A DNA stretch of 64,000 nucleotides from Neofusicoccum parvum (GCA_020912385.1 CP087221.1:620001-684000); one strand, 5' to 3'. Numbered from the stretch's first letter, positions 52,537-61,977 are shown. The notes: generated from the letters alone by a model not told the origin. A program made the numbers and translations.

Positions 52537-55188
52537 ATGGCTTCGTCAGATGCCTTCTCCACGGTCGCAAACGCTTTTTCCGTTGTCGGGCTCGCCGAAA
52601 TCGTCTTCAAATACGGACGCGAAGTATGCGAAACACTTGTGAGGATCCACAACGCACCAAAGGAGATTCAAGAGCTCCTGGGCGAGGTCAAAGACGTCGA
52701 AGACCATGTCGCCAGAACCAGGATATTCCTTGTGGACTTCGAACGATCAACTTTGTCAAAGAGCAACAAGAAGACCATCCCAGCAATCGAAAAGCTTCTC
52801 GCCCGTTGTCAGATCGAGTTTCACTTTATCTTAAAGTCCGTGAAGGAAACGACGGTCACGGCTACAGATGGGTGGTTCGGAAGATTCAGCAAGAGTACCA
52901 GATGGGTGTGGAACGAGCAGGATATCGCCCTATCACGGCGCAGGCTGGGAAGGCTGAGAGGAGAGCTGGATTCGACTTTGACTCTTGCTGGAAGGTATGG
53001 ATCAGATTTTAAGTGGCTCCGCATCAACCTCTGACGTTGTTACAGGGAGAGCGACATTGCAATCCATACCGAAATGACGAACGTCCACGCCGACGTCGCA
53101 CAGATGTCCGCCGACTCCAATGCAGCCTTTGCGGATCTCAGTACAGCCACGGCAACGATCGACAACAAAGTTGATTCTGTTTCTACAGATATACGGACCT
53201 TGCATCGAGAGAACGCAAGCCAGCTGAGCGGCATAACCACCACACTCACGAAAGTACGGGATGAGAGCAAAGCCGGAAGCGCTGAGATCGGGCGTCAGCT
53301 CAACACCGCCGCGGACAACTCCGAAACACACTTTTGCACTCTGCGAAAGGAGATCAACGGAGGAAGTCGGTCAGTCCGACAAGACCTCAAGGCCATGTCC
53401 AAAAACATCAAAACCTCCACGCGGCAACACACACGCCAACAGAACTCTGCCAATGCACGACTGATGGCGAGATTTGATCAAATTGAATCCGCCTTGACGG
53501 AAAACCTTGCCACCATCAGCCTCACGCAAACTGAGGAAGCCTTCACGTTTGAAGGCAGTAACCTCGAATCAGCCACTTTGCCGTTATCGCTTCTGCATTC
53601 GGAACTCATCAAAACTCTTCCGGCTCTCAAGTCAGAGGGTAAAATCAAAATCTCGCAAGATGAAGCCTCCTGGGTCCAGCAGCAATTTGACAGAGTTCTT
53701 GCAGCGAGCCATGATGTCTCCGCCAAAGCTGCACGGCTCAGAGCGACGGGAAGACAGATCAATAAAGAGGGCTTGATACAATCACAGAGACAACGGAAGG
53801 TCACAGATCCAACCTTCGGACGTCTCGCGGCCTCTGTAGGCGATTCAACATCGGAAAGTCCCCAATTACAGGGGCGGGCAGCCGTGGAATGCTGCATAGT
53901 TTCTCACGACACACCTCTTGGTACCTTAAACTTCATGGTCACACATTCCAAGAACCGTGATGAGAACTCATCAGAGACTCGGAAGTGTTTCAGTTCAATC
54001 ATGATCTCGTTTTTCCCAAACTCACAATTCCGCCTACCTGGAATAACCGCATCATTTGCTAAGAGTCATCACTTCGGCCGCCAAAGTGTTCCCTCGAGTA
54101 TTCGCCTCCGGAACATCATACCCAAGCGTTCTCCTGCATTCGCTGCAGTTGCCAAAAACGACGTGAAAGAACTTCAACGTCTGTTTGAAGCGGGCTTGGC
54201 TTCGCCATTCGACCAAACTCCAGACGGCTACTCTTTAGCTGCCGGAGCCATGAAGCACATGAGCTATGACGCGTTCGAGCTACTCCTACAACAGGGGATC
54301 GGACTTTCTGAATTGAAATCTGTTCATGATCTGTGCACCAGAGTTTCAAAGAACCGGCCTTACTTGAACTTTACGGAAGACTCCAGTCCTGTCTCTCGTA
54401 TGATTTCTTTAATTGCCTCTCATGAGCCAGATTTCTTTTCCTATTTCAGTTTTGAATCCTTTTTTGCGTCTATTTTCTGCTCTGTCCTCTGGAAGGTATA
54501 TGAAGACGTTGGTGGTGAAACTTTCGATGCAGCTTTTCCTCCCTCCCTAAAACGTATTCGAGAGCTTGCAAGGGATCATGCCTCCTTAAGTCTTGATTGT
54601 CCTTATGTAATATCTTTTTGTGTAATAGTCTTTCTCGCACTATTTGAAAAGCAACCATGCCCCGGGTTTATCGTTGGACTCTACGAATATCTCACGGCAC
54701 ATATTGGCTCTTTAGCATCGACGGATGTAAATGGCTCTAATATGCTGCACGTGATTGTCTATAAAGATTGGAATGAATTGGAATACTACAAAATCGAAAG
54801 AATGATACCGTACGTATCTGAGCTTTTGAAGATCGGATTATCTGTCAACCTAGTTGATAAATGGGGGGAAACTCCAACGGATTTTGCGCTTGAGGCTGGC
54901 ACGCGAAGACTGCTCGCATGGATGGCCGCCGTCCAACAAGCTGGTTACCGACTTGAAGAGGTGCACTGTGGGGACGGAACAACATTGGAGGATCTTTTGG
55001 AGGACCTTCGCGAAAACCCTCACCTTATTCCGCAAGATCCGAAGTTCCTTTGGGATTGTGGCATGGATCAGCTTGGAATGTGGGCTGAGGCTATCCTCAT
55101 GGATTCATGTACTCTCAGGGAAGCTTGGTTTGAGGGTGTTGATTACGATGATTTGCTTCTGTTGGGTGTGTCGGATCTTTGGAGTTAA
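52537..55188 (+). CDS. Fungal STAND-type N-terminal domain fused to ankyrin-like repeats, no NACHT
   Basis: Exons 52537-52994 and 53046-55188 (51-nt intron, CTGACG before TACAG) give 866 residues. Residues 1-150 (SSDAFSTVANAFSVVGLAEI, GREVCETLVRIHNAPKEIQE, LLGEVKDVEDHVART) match the helical N-terminal domain common on fungal NLR/STAND proteins. Residues ~155-320 form a heptad-rich coiled coil. No Walker A or B is seen, so the NTPase core is absent. Ankyrin-like units occur near 515-550 (SPAFAAVAKNDVKELQRLFE, SPFDQTPDGYSLAAGAM) and 750-790 (VNLVDKWGETPTDFALEAG). The architecture suggests a signalling or adaptor relative of fungal immune-like receptors. It is followed by the nested transposons. 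Confidence 0.7.
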
Positions 55189-55302
55189 TTTGGGTGCTCT
55201 TCAATTCTTTGCCCGCCAGTTCCTTGAATTTCACTGTTCGCGCGAAGTCTTTATCCATATTCGGAAGAGGTGAAATAGAGGTGAGATTATCAAGATTGAA
55301 CA

Positions 55303-55310
55303 GTGGCAGT
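55303..55310. repeat. Target-site duplication of hAT-like element, left copy
   Basis: GTGGCAGT directly precedes the left inverted repeat and is repeated exactly at 62117-62124. Eight bases is the hallmark duplication length of hAT transposons. Confidence 0.88.
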
Positions 55311-55330
55311 CAGGGCTTCCAGCAAGCAAG
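55311..55330 (+). repeat. hAT-like element, left terminal inverted repeat
   Basis: Begins CAGGGCTTCCAG and runs into a (GCAA)n tract. It pairs with the right end with two mismatches, at repeat positions 8 and 13. Confidence 0.85.
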
Positions 55331-55433
55331 CAAGCAAGTTAACAAGAGTTCTTGGCAAGCTCTTGCTAGGTCTGGGCTAGCAAGAGCAAGCGCTTGTTAG
55401 GCTGAGGTCTTAATAGCGGATATAGCAAGTCTT

Positions 55434-55445
55434 GCAAGCGCTTGC
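55434..55445. repeat. Subterminal palindrome, left
   Basis: GCAAGCGCTTGC, a perfect palindrome, recurs at 62055-62066 in the right part of the element. A near copy (GCAAGCGCTTGT) lies at about 55386. Repeated subterminal motifs bind hAT transposases in known systems. Confidence 0.7.
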
Positions 55446-55725
55446 TACTGACTAATCACCTAAATAGGACTAGCCTATACCGAAATAAGACTAGAGTATA
55501 CCTAAAATAGTAGCTTGGCGCAATATAAGTAACCTTTGGGATATTTCTTCGGTTAATATCTACGTAATAGCTACCTTATTTATATATTTTTCTTCTTCCT
55601 TTAGCTTAGTCGCTTCTAAATAAGGACTAATTCCTATTTTAGTAATAAGTTTAGCAAGCTAAGACGAAATATATACCTAAACCGTATTTCTTCTCTATCT
55701 GTAACTATTCCGGGCCTCCGCGGCC

Positions 55726-55730
55726 CTCGG
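55726..55730. repeat. Target-site duplication of Gypsy element, left copy
   Basis: CTCGG abuts the 5' LTR and is repeated at 61973-61977 after the 3' LTR. Five bases is normal for Ty3/Gypsy integrases. Confidence 0.88.
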
Positions 55731-56079
55731 TGTGACGATTCAGACCGTCAACTTCTCTTTCTCTAGGTAAGAAGGGAGTGCCGGCGCCGAGACCTTCGGC
55801 AGGTCGATGGAAACGGGCAGAAGGACCTGTAGAAAACTAAGCCTAATCGGGCTAAGGCACTTTTCTAAGACAAAGATGTCTAAGACACGGGGTTTGCTAA
55901 GAGCAAACGCTTAGCGAAAACGCACTAGAGAGGGAAGCCTAAGACCGGCTATTTAACTGTCTGGATATATAAGTCCTCCTCTTCTCTTCTTTATTCTTTT
56001 TTCCTTTCTCTTTCTTTTCTCTAGCTTAGAAACTTTAGTCAATTTCGAGAATCTGACTTGTTCTTCTTGAGTCGTGACA
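55731..56079 (+). repeat. 5' LTR of Gypsy element
   Basis: 349 bp starting TGTGACG and ending CGTGACA (TG...CA ends, near-perfect inverted termini). Base-by-base reading against 61624-61972 showed no difference. It holds a TATA box and a pyrimidine-rich stretch before the presumed transcript start. Confidence 0.93.
55964..55973 (+). promoter_or_regulatory. TATA box in 5' LTR
   Basis: GATATATAAG lies about 50 bp before AGCTTAGAAA (56023), the segment complementary to the primer site. This spacing suits a pol II start at the beginning of the R region. The same box occurs in the 3' LTR. Confidence 0.6.
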
Positions 56080-56081
56080 CT

Positions 56082-56091
56082 TTTCTAAGCT
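56082..56091 (+). other. Candidate self-priming primer binding site
   Basis: TTTCTAAGCT, two bases after the 5' LTR, is the exact reverse complement of AGCTTAGAAA at 56023-56032 inside the LTR. No tRNA-type TGG site is present at this place. In the Tf1/sushi group the 5' end of the transcript folds back to prime reverse transcription with the same geometry. Confidence 0.55.
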
Positions 56092-56360
56092 CTCCCCAAT
56101 CACTTCGGCTTACTCTTACTCAACCATCAGCTGGCTTGCCCTGATTTCCGAGAAGACGAAGTCACCCCACCACTCACCTACCTACCCACCAAGTCAGATG
56201 ACCCGCTCTCTGATCATCAGGTAAGTATCTACACTGACCAGCCGGCTTGCCCTGGTCACTTCTCATCACTTCTCACCACTTCTCACCACTTCTCATCAAC
56301 CCCCCCCTTCGTTCAACTTCCAGCAGGCTTGCCCTGGTAACGAGCGTTGGGCCATCCACC

Positions 56361-57767
56361 ATGTCGACTCCTGGATCGAGCGCACGCGGCGCTAGACGTA
56401 CCAAGGAACTAAAAGGAAAAGAAAAGGAGCAAGACGCTCCTGAGGCAATTGAACAGCCACCCCCAGTAACCTCAGATGATGTGCTCTTCCAGTACACACC
56501 CCACAACCACCCGGGTGGAGGAGACATTCAAGACTTCACAATGAACCCCTTCCAGCATGGAAAGATCTCCCTGTTCAATGTGCTGAAAAATGAGGAAGAA
56601 ATGGAGATCCTCTTCCAGGATCTAGGAAAAACAAAGTACCTAATAGGAGATCTTCTCCAGTATATTCAGCAAGAGCAAGGAAAGAAGACAGAGGCCGCTG
56701 TTGAGTTCAACGAGCTTCTTAGTAACTTTAAGAACCTTGAAGAAAGAAGCACGCAGATCTACCAGGAGAATAAGGAGCTCACTACAGAGCAAGGTATCCT
56801 CAAGGCTGAACTAGAGCGCGCTAGACGACAGGACAAGAGCCTCAGGGAGCCGAACGTCACTTTCAGCTACCGGCCCACCACAGGACGTCAATCCCCTGGA
56901 AACCAGTCCGAGCTGAGCTCCGTTCCTGACAGTCAGCCAACTATGGAAACCCTAGTCCGCTCCCTAATATCTCAGCATCAGGGAGGACGTTCCGCGAAGC
57001 TATCTGATCCTCCACAGTTTACTGGAGAACCCGAGAAGGAGCCTTCCTTTAGGCACTGGAAGGCCGAGATGTACAACAAGCTGGAAGTTAACGCGGACCA
57101 CTACAAGACTGAAAGGGCCAAGATATCCTACATCTTCTCACGCACCACTGGGACGGCCTCAGACACCATCAGGCCGAACGTTCATGAGGGACCCGCTGCC
57201 TTCCAGACGGCCGAAGAAGCCTTTGTTCTTCTTACCTCCGTATTTGACGACCCCCACTTCCTCCAGAACAAGCGCCAGGAATTCCGCCGCTTCTACCAGA
57301 ACACGACGCCTTTCAACTCCTTCTACGCTAAGTTCATTGCCCTCGCCACGGAATCCGAGCTTCCAAGGGACCAGTGGTTTGAGGAGATGTGGACCCGCCT
57401 TTCAGGAGGACTTCGCCATGGACTGGCGCCCGTTAAGGACTCCCTGAACTTCAGCTTCCAGGATCTAACGGCTCGTGCCCGTACGCTGGACAGGGAACTC
57501 CAGAACGATGTTAAGGCGGCAGAGAAGAAGAAGGAGCGCGCTAATAAGCTCCTAAAGAATACCAAGCCAACGGTGGAGCATACCACCTCTGGGCAGGAAC
57601 AGAAGAAGTCACTGACGGCTGAGGAGCGGGATTCTCACCGCAAGGAAGGCCGCTGCTTCCACTGTCATCAGAAGGGACATATGGCTAACGTCTGCCCTGC
57701 CAAGGCGGTTACTATCGCCAATGCTGAGCCGGACTCTGGATCAGCTGAAGACTCGGGAAAAGAGTAA
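56361..57767 (+). CDS. gag: Gag of Gypsy element
   Basis: 468 residues from the ATG at 56361 (CCACCATGTCG, the first good start after a ~280-nt leader). An acidic, disordered N-terminus is followed by a coiled coil (~100-160) and the retrotransposon gag (capsid-like) domain, ~220-400: SDPPQFTGEPEKEPSFRHW, ISYIFSRTTGTASDTI, FYAKFIALATESELP. The nucleocapsid zinc knuckle is C432-x2-C-x4-H-x4-C (CFHCHQKGHMANVC). Gag assembles the particle that packages the element RNA. It ends at TAA 57765-57767, just past a slippery heptamer that gives access to pol. Confidence 0.93.
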   Translation: MSTPGSSARGARRTKELKGKEKEQDAPEAIEQPPPVTSDDVLFQYTPHNHPGGGDIQDFTMNPFQHGKISLFNVLKNEEEMEILFQDLGKTKYLIGDLLQYIQQEQGKKTEAAVEFNELLSNFKNLEERSTQIYQENKELTTEQGILKAELERARRQDKSLREPNVTFSYRPTTGRQSPGNQSELSSVPDSQPTMETLVRSLISQHQGGRSAKLSDPPQFTGEPEKEPSFRHWKAEMYNKLEVNADHYKTERAKISYIFSRTTGTASDTIRPNVHEGPAAFQTAEEAFVLLTSVFDDPHFLQNKRQEFRRFYQNTTPFNSFYAKFIALATESELPRDQWFEEMWTRLSGGLRHGLAPVKDSLNFSFQDLTARARTLDRELQNDVKAAEKKKERANKLLKNTKPTVEHTTSGQEQKKSLTAEERDSHRKEGRCFHCHQKGHMANVCPAKAVTIANAEPDSGSAEDSGKE

Positions 57768-57793
57768 CTCCTGGCAAAGACGCGCCTAGGAGT
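57755..57793 (+). promoter_or_regulatory. -1 programmed ribosomal frameshift signal between gag and pol
   Basis: In the gag frame the codons are tcG GGA AAA gag taa, so 57755-57761 is the slippery heptamer G-GGA-AAA of the X-XXY-YYZ type. After a 5-nt spacer a hairpin follows: ACTCCT (57767-57772) pairs with AGGAGT (57788-57793), extended by GGC/GCC with one bulged T and an 8-nt loop. The -1 frame opens at 57749 and runs without a stop into pol. All three parts of a classical signal are present at usual spacing. Confidence 0.85.
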
Positions 57794-60700
57794 AAGGAAC
57801 AGGCTTTGTTCACGGAAGTACAGGTGACTTCCCTTTGGCACCCCAACCCAGAACCCATTATTGCACACTGTACATTATCTGGTCAAGGAAAGAAAATACA
57901 GGTTGATGCAATGGTTGATACTGGAGCACTTGTATACGCCACCGTGAGCAGGAGCCTCGCGCACCAGATAATAGAAGAGCTTGGAATTATACCTATTCCC
58001 CTCTCCAAGCCGATCCCTTACACCGTTGCGGACGGGCGAAGCGGAAAGCCCATCACCCATAAGATCTGCCCACACCTCCAGGTCAAGAATCACTGGGAAG
58101 CCACCTCTCCCTTGCTCATCATGGACCTTGGGAACCACGACATGCTGCTAGGAAAGGGCTGGTTGCAGGCCCATGGCGCGTTGCCAGACGCAAACAGCAA
58201 CTCAGTCGCGTTCAAGCCGAACTTCTGCACGCACCCCGGTAGGCCCGCCGCGGCGGAGCCAAGAAAGCTTAATCCAACGACGCCTCCCAAGGTAGAACCA
58301 TGGCGACCCCAGGGAATCATTACTAGAAACTCCTTCCAAGCGGACATGAAGGAATCCCTAAAGGAAATGAGAAAGGAACTAGCTAGGAACGAGGAGGAAG
58401 GACCTCCTCCGCCTAGGAAGAAAGTACCAAGGCGGGATATGCAGCTTGTGACTGCAGAAGGATTCCTGCGTTCACTGAAGCAAGAGGGCACTGAAGTGTA
58501 CCACCTCCGCCTCTGGGAGCTACTCGAAGAGGAGGAGCAGGCTAGGATCAACGCCTTTCAACAGCAGCTGCCTGAAGAGCTAAAGGAACTCACCCCTCAG
58601 TTACCTGAATGGCTGCAGGACCTGGCAGAGAACTTCTCCAAGCAGAGATCAGACGAGCTCCCCCCATCAAGGCCTTGTGACCATAAGATTGAGCTCAACC
58701 AGGACCCGGAGCTACGCACGCCGCCTCTATACCGCATGTCCGCTGACGAGCTCGCGGCTGCAAAGGACTACATTGAGGAGAACCTAGGAAAGGGGTTTAT
58801 TGAAGCGAGCAGGGCACCGTTCGGTTCACCCATCCTCATGGCAAGAAAGGCTAATGGGGGATTCCGTTTCTGTGTGGACTACCGACGCCTCAACGCCGCC
58901 ACAAAGAAAAACAAATACCCGCTCCCACTGATTGACGAGACGCTAGCCCGGCTTACTGGGGCGCGTTACTTCTCCAAGATTGATGTCAGACAGGCATTCC
59001 ATAGGATCCGGATGCATGAAGACTCCAAGGACCTTACAACCTTCCGGACGCGCTACGGATCATACCGCTACAACGTCCTACCCTTTGGATTGTGCAATGG
59101 ACCTGCCACCTTCCAGCAGTACATGAACGAGGTTATGATGGCCGGATTGGACGACTTCTGCTCAGTGTTCATGGACGACATTCTGGTCTACAGTAAGACG
59201 AGAAAAGAGCATAGAGAACAGGTACGACTGGTCCTCAAGAAACTCAGAGAAGCAGGCCTTCAAGCGGACATTAAGAAATGCGAATTTGAGGTTACCGAGA
59301 CTCGCTTCCTTGGCCTCATCGTTGGGCGAGACGGAATCCGGATGGACCCCCAGAAGGTTGCAGCCATCCTGGAATGGAAAGCCCCAATCTCTCTCCGAGG
59401 AGTACGCTCATTCCTAGGCCTCTGCAACTACTACCGCCGGTTTATCAAGAACTACTCGAGGATTGCAAAACCACTCACCGACCTGACCAAGAACAAGGTG
59501 GCGTGGGCCTGGACACCGAAGTGTGAGGCCGCCTTCCAAGCACTAAAGGACGCCGTCCGCTCAGACCCAGTACTTCGACATTTCGACCCGGCGAAGCCCA
59601 TCTTCCTCGAAGTAGACTCTTCTGACTACGTTAGTGGGGGAGTTCTCTCACAGAAGGATGAGGAGGGAAAGCTTCATCCAGTTGCCTACTTCTCCAAGAA
59701 GCTCTCTGATACGGAATGCAATTATACCATTTACGATAAGGAACTCTTTGCTATCGTCCGCGCCTTTCAAGAGTGGAGCCCCGAGTGCCGGAGCGCCCAG
59801 GAGCCGATCCAGGTGTTCACTGATCACGAGACCCTAAGAACGTTCATGACCAATAAGCAACTCTCGCGCCGCCAGATCCGATGGGCGGAGGAACTCGCGG
59901 AGTACGACTTTAAGATTGTCCCTATCGCGGGAAAGAAGAACGAGAGGGCCGATGCTCTCTCCCGTCGGGAACAGGACCTACCGGCTAACGAATCCGACTC
60001 TCGCCTTACCTCTATGAACCGTACAGCTCTCCCCCCAGGAAGCTTTACCCTCGCTCCCCTCGAGCCACTCGAAGACCCAGACCTCCCCACGGAGCTACGG
60101 ACCGCCAACCGGGCGGATGACGCCTTAACAGCTATCCGTCAGGACGTTAGCAAGCACCCTGAATACTCAGTCCGCGACGGCCTACTTATCTTCCAAGAGA
60201 ACCGCCTCGTAGTGCCCCAGAACGACCGCATTAGGCTGAGGCTTATCCAGGCTGCTCATCGACCCCCAGCAACGGGACATCCAGGCATCCAGCGCACCTG
60301 GGAGCTCTTAAAAGAGAGGTACTACTGGAATGGTATGAAAAAGGCAGTGAAGCGGTACGTACAGAACTGCCACTCCTGTAAGAGGGCCAAATACAAAACG
60401 GAATCCTATAACGGCCTGCTTAAGCCGCTCCCCATCGGGGACCAGCCCTGGAAGCACCTATCCTGTGACTTTGTCACCAAGTTGCCAAACTGCAGAGGAT
60501 TCACCGCCGTCCTAGTAGTGGTGGACCGGTTCTCAAAAATGCGGCACTTTATTCCCTGTCACGATACCACCACCGCGAGTCAAATGGCGCAGATCTTCAG
60601 AGACAATATCTGGAAGTATCATGGCCTACCGGACACTATCATCTCAGATCGAGGACCTCAGTTCATTAGCGAATTCTGGCAGGGACTCTGTAAGCTCCTA

Positions 60701-61585
60701 CAGATTGATCACCGCCTCTCAACAGCCTACCACCCGGAGACAGACGGACAGACGGAAAACGCCAACAAGGAAATGGAAATCTACCTCCGTCATTACGTCA
60801 GCTACTACCAAGACGATTGGGTAGACTGGCTTGCCTCCGCAGAATACGCCGCTAATGGAAACATCTCCGCCTCGTCTACAGTGAGCCCCTTCTTCGTGGT
60901 CTATGGATACGAACCCCGTCTATCCTTCGACTGGACACCTACGCCTCCGGCCCCTACCGCCGCGGCCACCTGGAGCAGAGAAAGAGCCAACGAGATGGCA
61001 GATAAGATGCAGAAGGTCTGGGAATTCACAAAATTCCACCTGCAGCAATCCCAGGAGAAGCAAGTAGAGTTCGCCAACCGTCACAGGAAGGATGTGTCCT
61101 ACGAGGTGGGAGACAAGGTGTTTATCTCTACCAAGGACATGGATTTGGACCGACCCTCACGGAAGCTAGGATGGACGCGGATTGGACCATATCCCATTAT
61201 CGAGAAGGTGGGAACCGCTTATCGTCTCCAGCTACCCCCAGGCACCAATCGCGCCAACGTTTTCCATCCAAACAAGCTTACAAGGGACGATGGCAACCCT
61301 CTCCCCGGCCAAATACCAGAGCCACAGCCTGCGGTGCAGGTGGACAACAAGGAGGAGTACGTAGTGGAGTCCATTCTTGACTCACGCTTTACTGGTAAAG
61401 GAAAGAAACTCCAGTATAGAGTCCAGTGGGCGGACTGGCCACCTGACCTCCAATGGTATCCCGCAGCCAACTTCAACCACGCGGTAGGAAAACTCAAGGA
61501 ATTCCACGACTCCTACCCGGCGAAACCAGGACCACCGAAGGAACTTCAACGGTGGATCCAGGAAAACAACGAGGCTGTCGAGTGA
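57758..61585 (+). CDS. pol: Pol of Gypsy element: protease, reverse transcriptase, RNase H, integrase, chromodomain
   Basis: Entered by -1 frameshift at 57755-57761, giving ~1,275 residues to the stop at 61585; no ATG lies at its start. Protease: DTGA at 57917. Reverse transcriptase: CVDYRRLN, FRTRYGSYRY and the F-M-D-D active site at 59168-59179. RNase H: FLEVDSSDYVSGGVLSQ, with ADALSR near its end. Integrase: HHCC zinc domain (AAHRPPATGHPG ... CHSCKRAK), then catalytic Asp in CDFVTKLP, Asp in IISDRGPQF and Glu in TDGQTENANKEME. The C-terminus is a chromodomain (EEYVVESILDSRF, LQYRVQWADWPPDLQWYPAA), which guides integration toward chromatin marks in chromoviruses. No breaks are visible. Confidence 0.94.
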   Translation, partial: KRVTPGKDAPRSKEQALFTEVQVTSLWHPNPEPIIAHCTLSGQGKKIQVDAMVDTGALVYATVSRSLAHQIIEELGIIPIPLSKPIPYTVADGRSGKPITHKICPHLQVKNHWEATSPLLIMDLGNHDMLLGKGWLQAHGALPDANSNSVAFKPNFCTHPGRPAAAEPRKLNPTTPPKVEPWRPQGIITRNSFQADMKESLKEMRKELARNEEEGPPPPRKKVPRRDMQLVTAEGFLRSLKQEGTEVYHLRLWELLEEEEQARINAFQQQLPEELKELTPQLPEWLQDLAENFSKQRSDELPPSRPCDHKIELNQDPELRTPPLYRMSADELAAAKDYIEENLGKGFIEASRAPFGSPILMARKANGGFRFCVDYRRLNAATKKNKYPLPLIDETLARLTGARYFSKIDVRQAFHRIRMHEDSKDLTTFRTRYGSYRYNVLPFGLCNGPATFQQYMNEVMMAGLDDFCSVFMDDILVYSKTRKEHREQVRLVLKKLREAGLQADIKKCEFEVTETRFLGLIVGRDGIRMDPQKVAAILEWKAPISLRGVRSFLGLCNYYRRFIKNYSRIAKPLTDLTKNKVAWAWTPKCEAAFQALKDAVRSDPVLRHFDPAKPIFLEVDSSDYVSGGVLSQKDEEGKLHPVAYFSKKLSDTECNYTIYDKELFAIVRAFQEWSPECRSAQEPIQVFTDHETLRTFMTNKQLSRRQIRWAEELAEYDFKIVPIAGKKNERADALSRREQDLPANESDSRLTSMNRTALPPGSFTLAPLEPLEDPDLPTELRTANRADDALTAIRQDVSKHPEYSVRDGLLIFQENRLVVPQNDRIRLRLIQAAHRPPATGHPGIQRTWELLKERYYWNGMKKAVKRYVQNCHSCKRAKYKTESYNGLLKPLPIGDQPWKHLSCDFVTKLPNCRGFTAVLVVVDRFSKMRHFIPCHDTTTASQMAQIFRDNIWKYHGLPDTIISDRGPQFISEFWQGLCKLLQIDHRLSTAYHPETDGQTENANKEMEIYLRHYVSYYQDDWVDWLASAEYAANGNISASSTVSPFFVVYGYEPRLSFDWTPTPPAPTAAATWSRERANEMADKMQKVWEFTKFHLQQSQEKQVEFANRHRKDVSYEVGDKVFISTKDMDLDRPSRKLGWTRIGPYPIIEKVGTAYRLQLPPGTNRANVFHPNKLTRDDGNPLPGQIPEPQPAVQVDNKEEYVVESILDSRFTGKGKKLQYRVQWADWPPDLQWYPAANFNHAVGKLKEFHDSYPAKPGPPKELQRWIQENNEAVE
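61352..61540 (+). other. Integrase C-terminal chromodomain
   Basis: The segment keeps the chromodomain pattern: YVVESILDSR, a short variable turn, LQYRVQWADWP, LQWYPAANF and a closing helix (AVGKLKEFHDSYP). The first aromatic-cage position is Tyr and W-W are present in VQWADWP. This places the element among chromoviruses rather than other Gypsy groups. Confidence 0.8.
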
Positions 61586-61610
61586 GGACATCGCCAGAAG
61601 CTCTCGCTTA

Positions 61611-61620
61611 AGAGGGGAGG
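61611..61620 (+). other. Polypurine tract
   Basis: AGAGGGGAGG, followed by TAA, ends three bases before the 3' LTR. This is the standard plus-strand priming site. Confidence 0.85.
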
Positions 61621-61623
61621 TAA

Positions 61624-61972
61624 TGTGACGATTCAGACCGTCAACTTCTCTTTCTCTAGGTAAGAAGGGAGTGCCGGCGCCGAGACCTTCGGCAGGTCGA
61701 TGGAAACGGGCAGAAGGACCTGTAGAAAACTAAGCCTAATCGGGCTAAGGCACTTTTCTAAGACAAAGATGTCTAAGACACGGGGTTTGCTAAGAGCAAA
61801 CGCTTAGCGAAAACGCACTAGAGAGGGAAGCCTAAGACCGGCTATTTAACTGTCTGGATATATAAGTCCTCCTCTTCTCTTCTTTATTCTTTTTTCCTTT
61901 CTCTTTCTTTTCTCTAGCTTAGAAACTTTAGTCAATTTCGAGAATCTGACTTGTTCTTCTTGAGTCGTGACA
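61624..61972 (+). repeat. 3' LTR of Gypsy element
   Basis: 349 bp, identical by eye to the 5' LTR and followed by the second CTCGG copy at 61973-61977. Confidence 0.93.
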
Positions 61973-61977
61973 CTCGG
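61973..61977. repeat. Target-site duplication of Gypsy element, right copy
   Basis: CTCGG, matching 55726-55730. Confidence 0.88.

Larger units (their letters stand above)
55731..61972 (+). mobile_element. Complete Ty3/Gypsy LTR retrotransposon (chromovirus), 6,242 bp
   Basis: Order: 5' LTR, primer site, leader, gag, -1 frameshift signal, pol (PR-RT-RNaseH-IN-chromodomain), polypurine tract, 3' LTR. The two 349-bp LTRs look identical by eye and are flanked by CTCGG. Both frames are intact with no stop or frame break other than the expected gag/pol shift. All known catalytic motifs are present. Intact frames and matching LTRs indicate a young insertion. It sits inside the 559-bp hAT-like element, so it arrived later. 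No heavy C-to-T decay of RIP type is visible in it. Confidence 0.95.

Noticed and set aside
55311..55730. RIP-mutated old retroelement as explanation for the A/T-rich flank
   Set aside because: The flank has paired inverted ends, an 8-bp duplication and shared palindromes with the right flank, which a hAT-like element explains directly.
56082..56100. Classical tRNA-type primer binding site
   Set aside because: No TGG-initial site follows the LTR; the self-complementary arrangement fits better.
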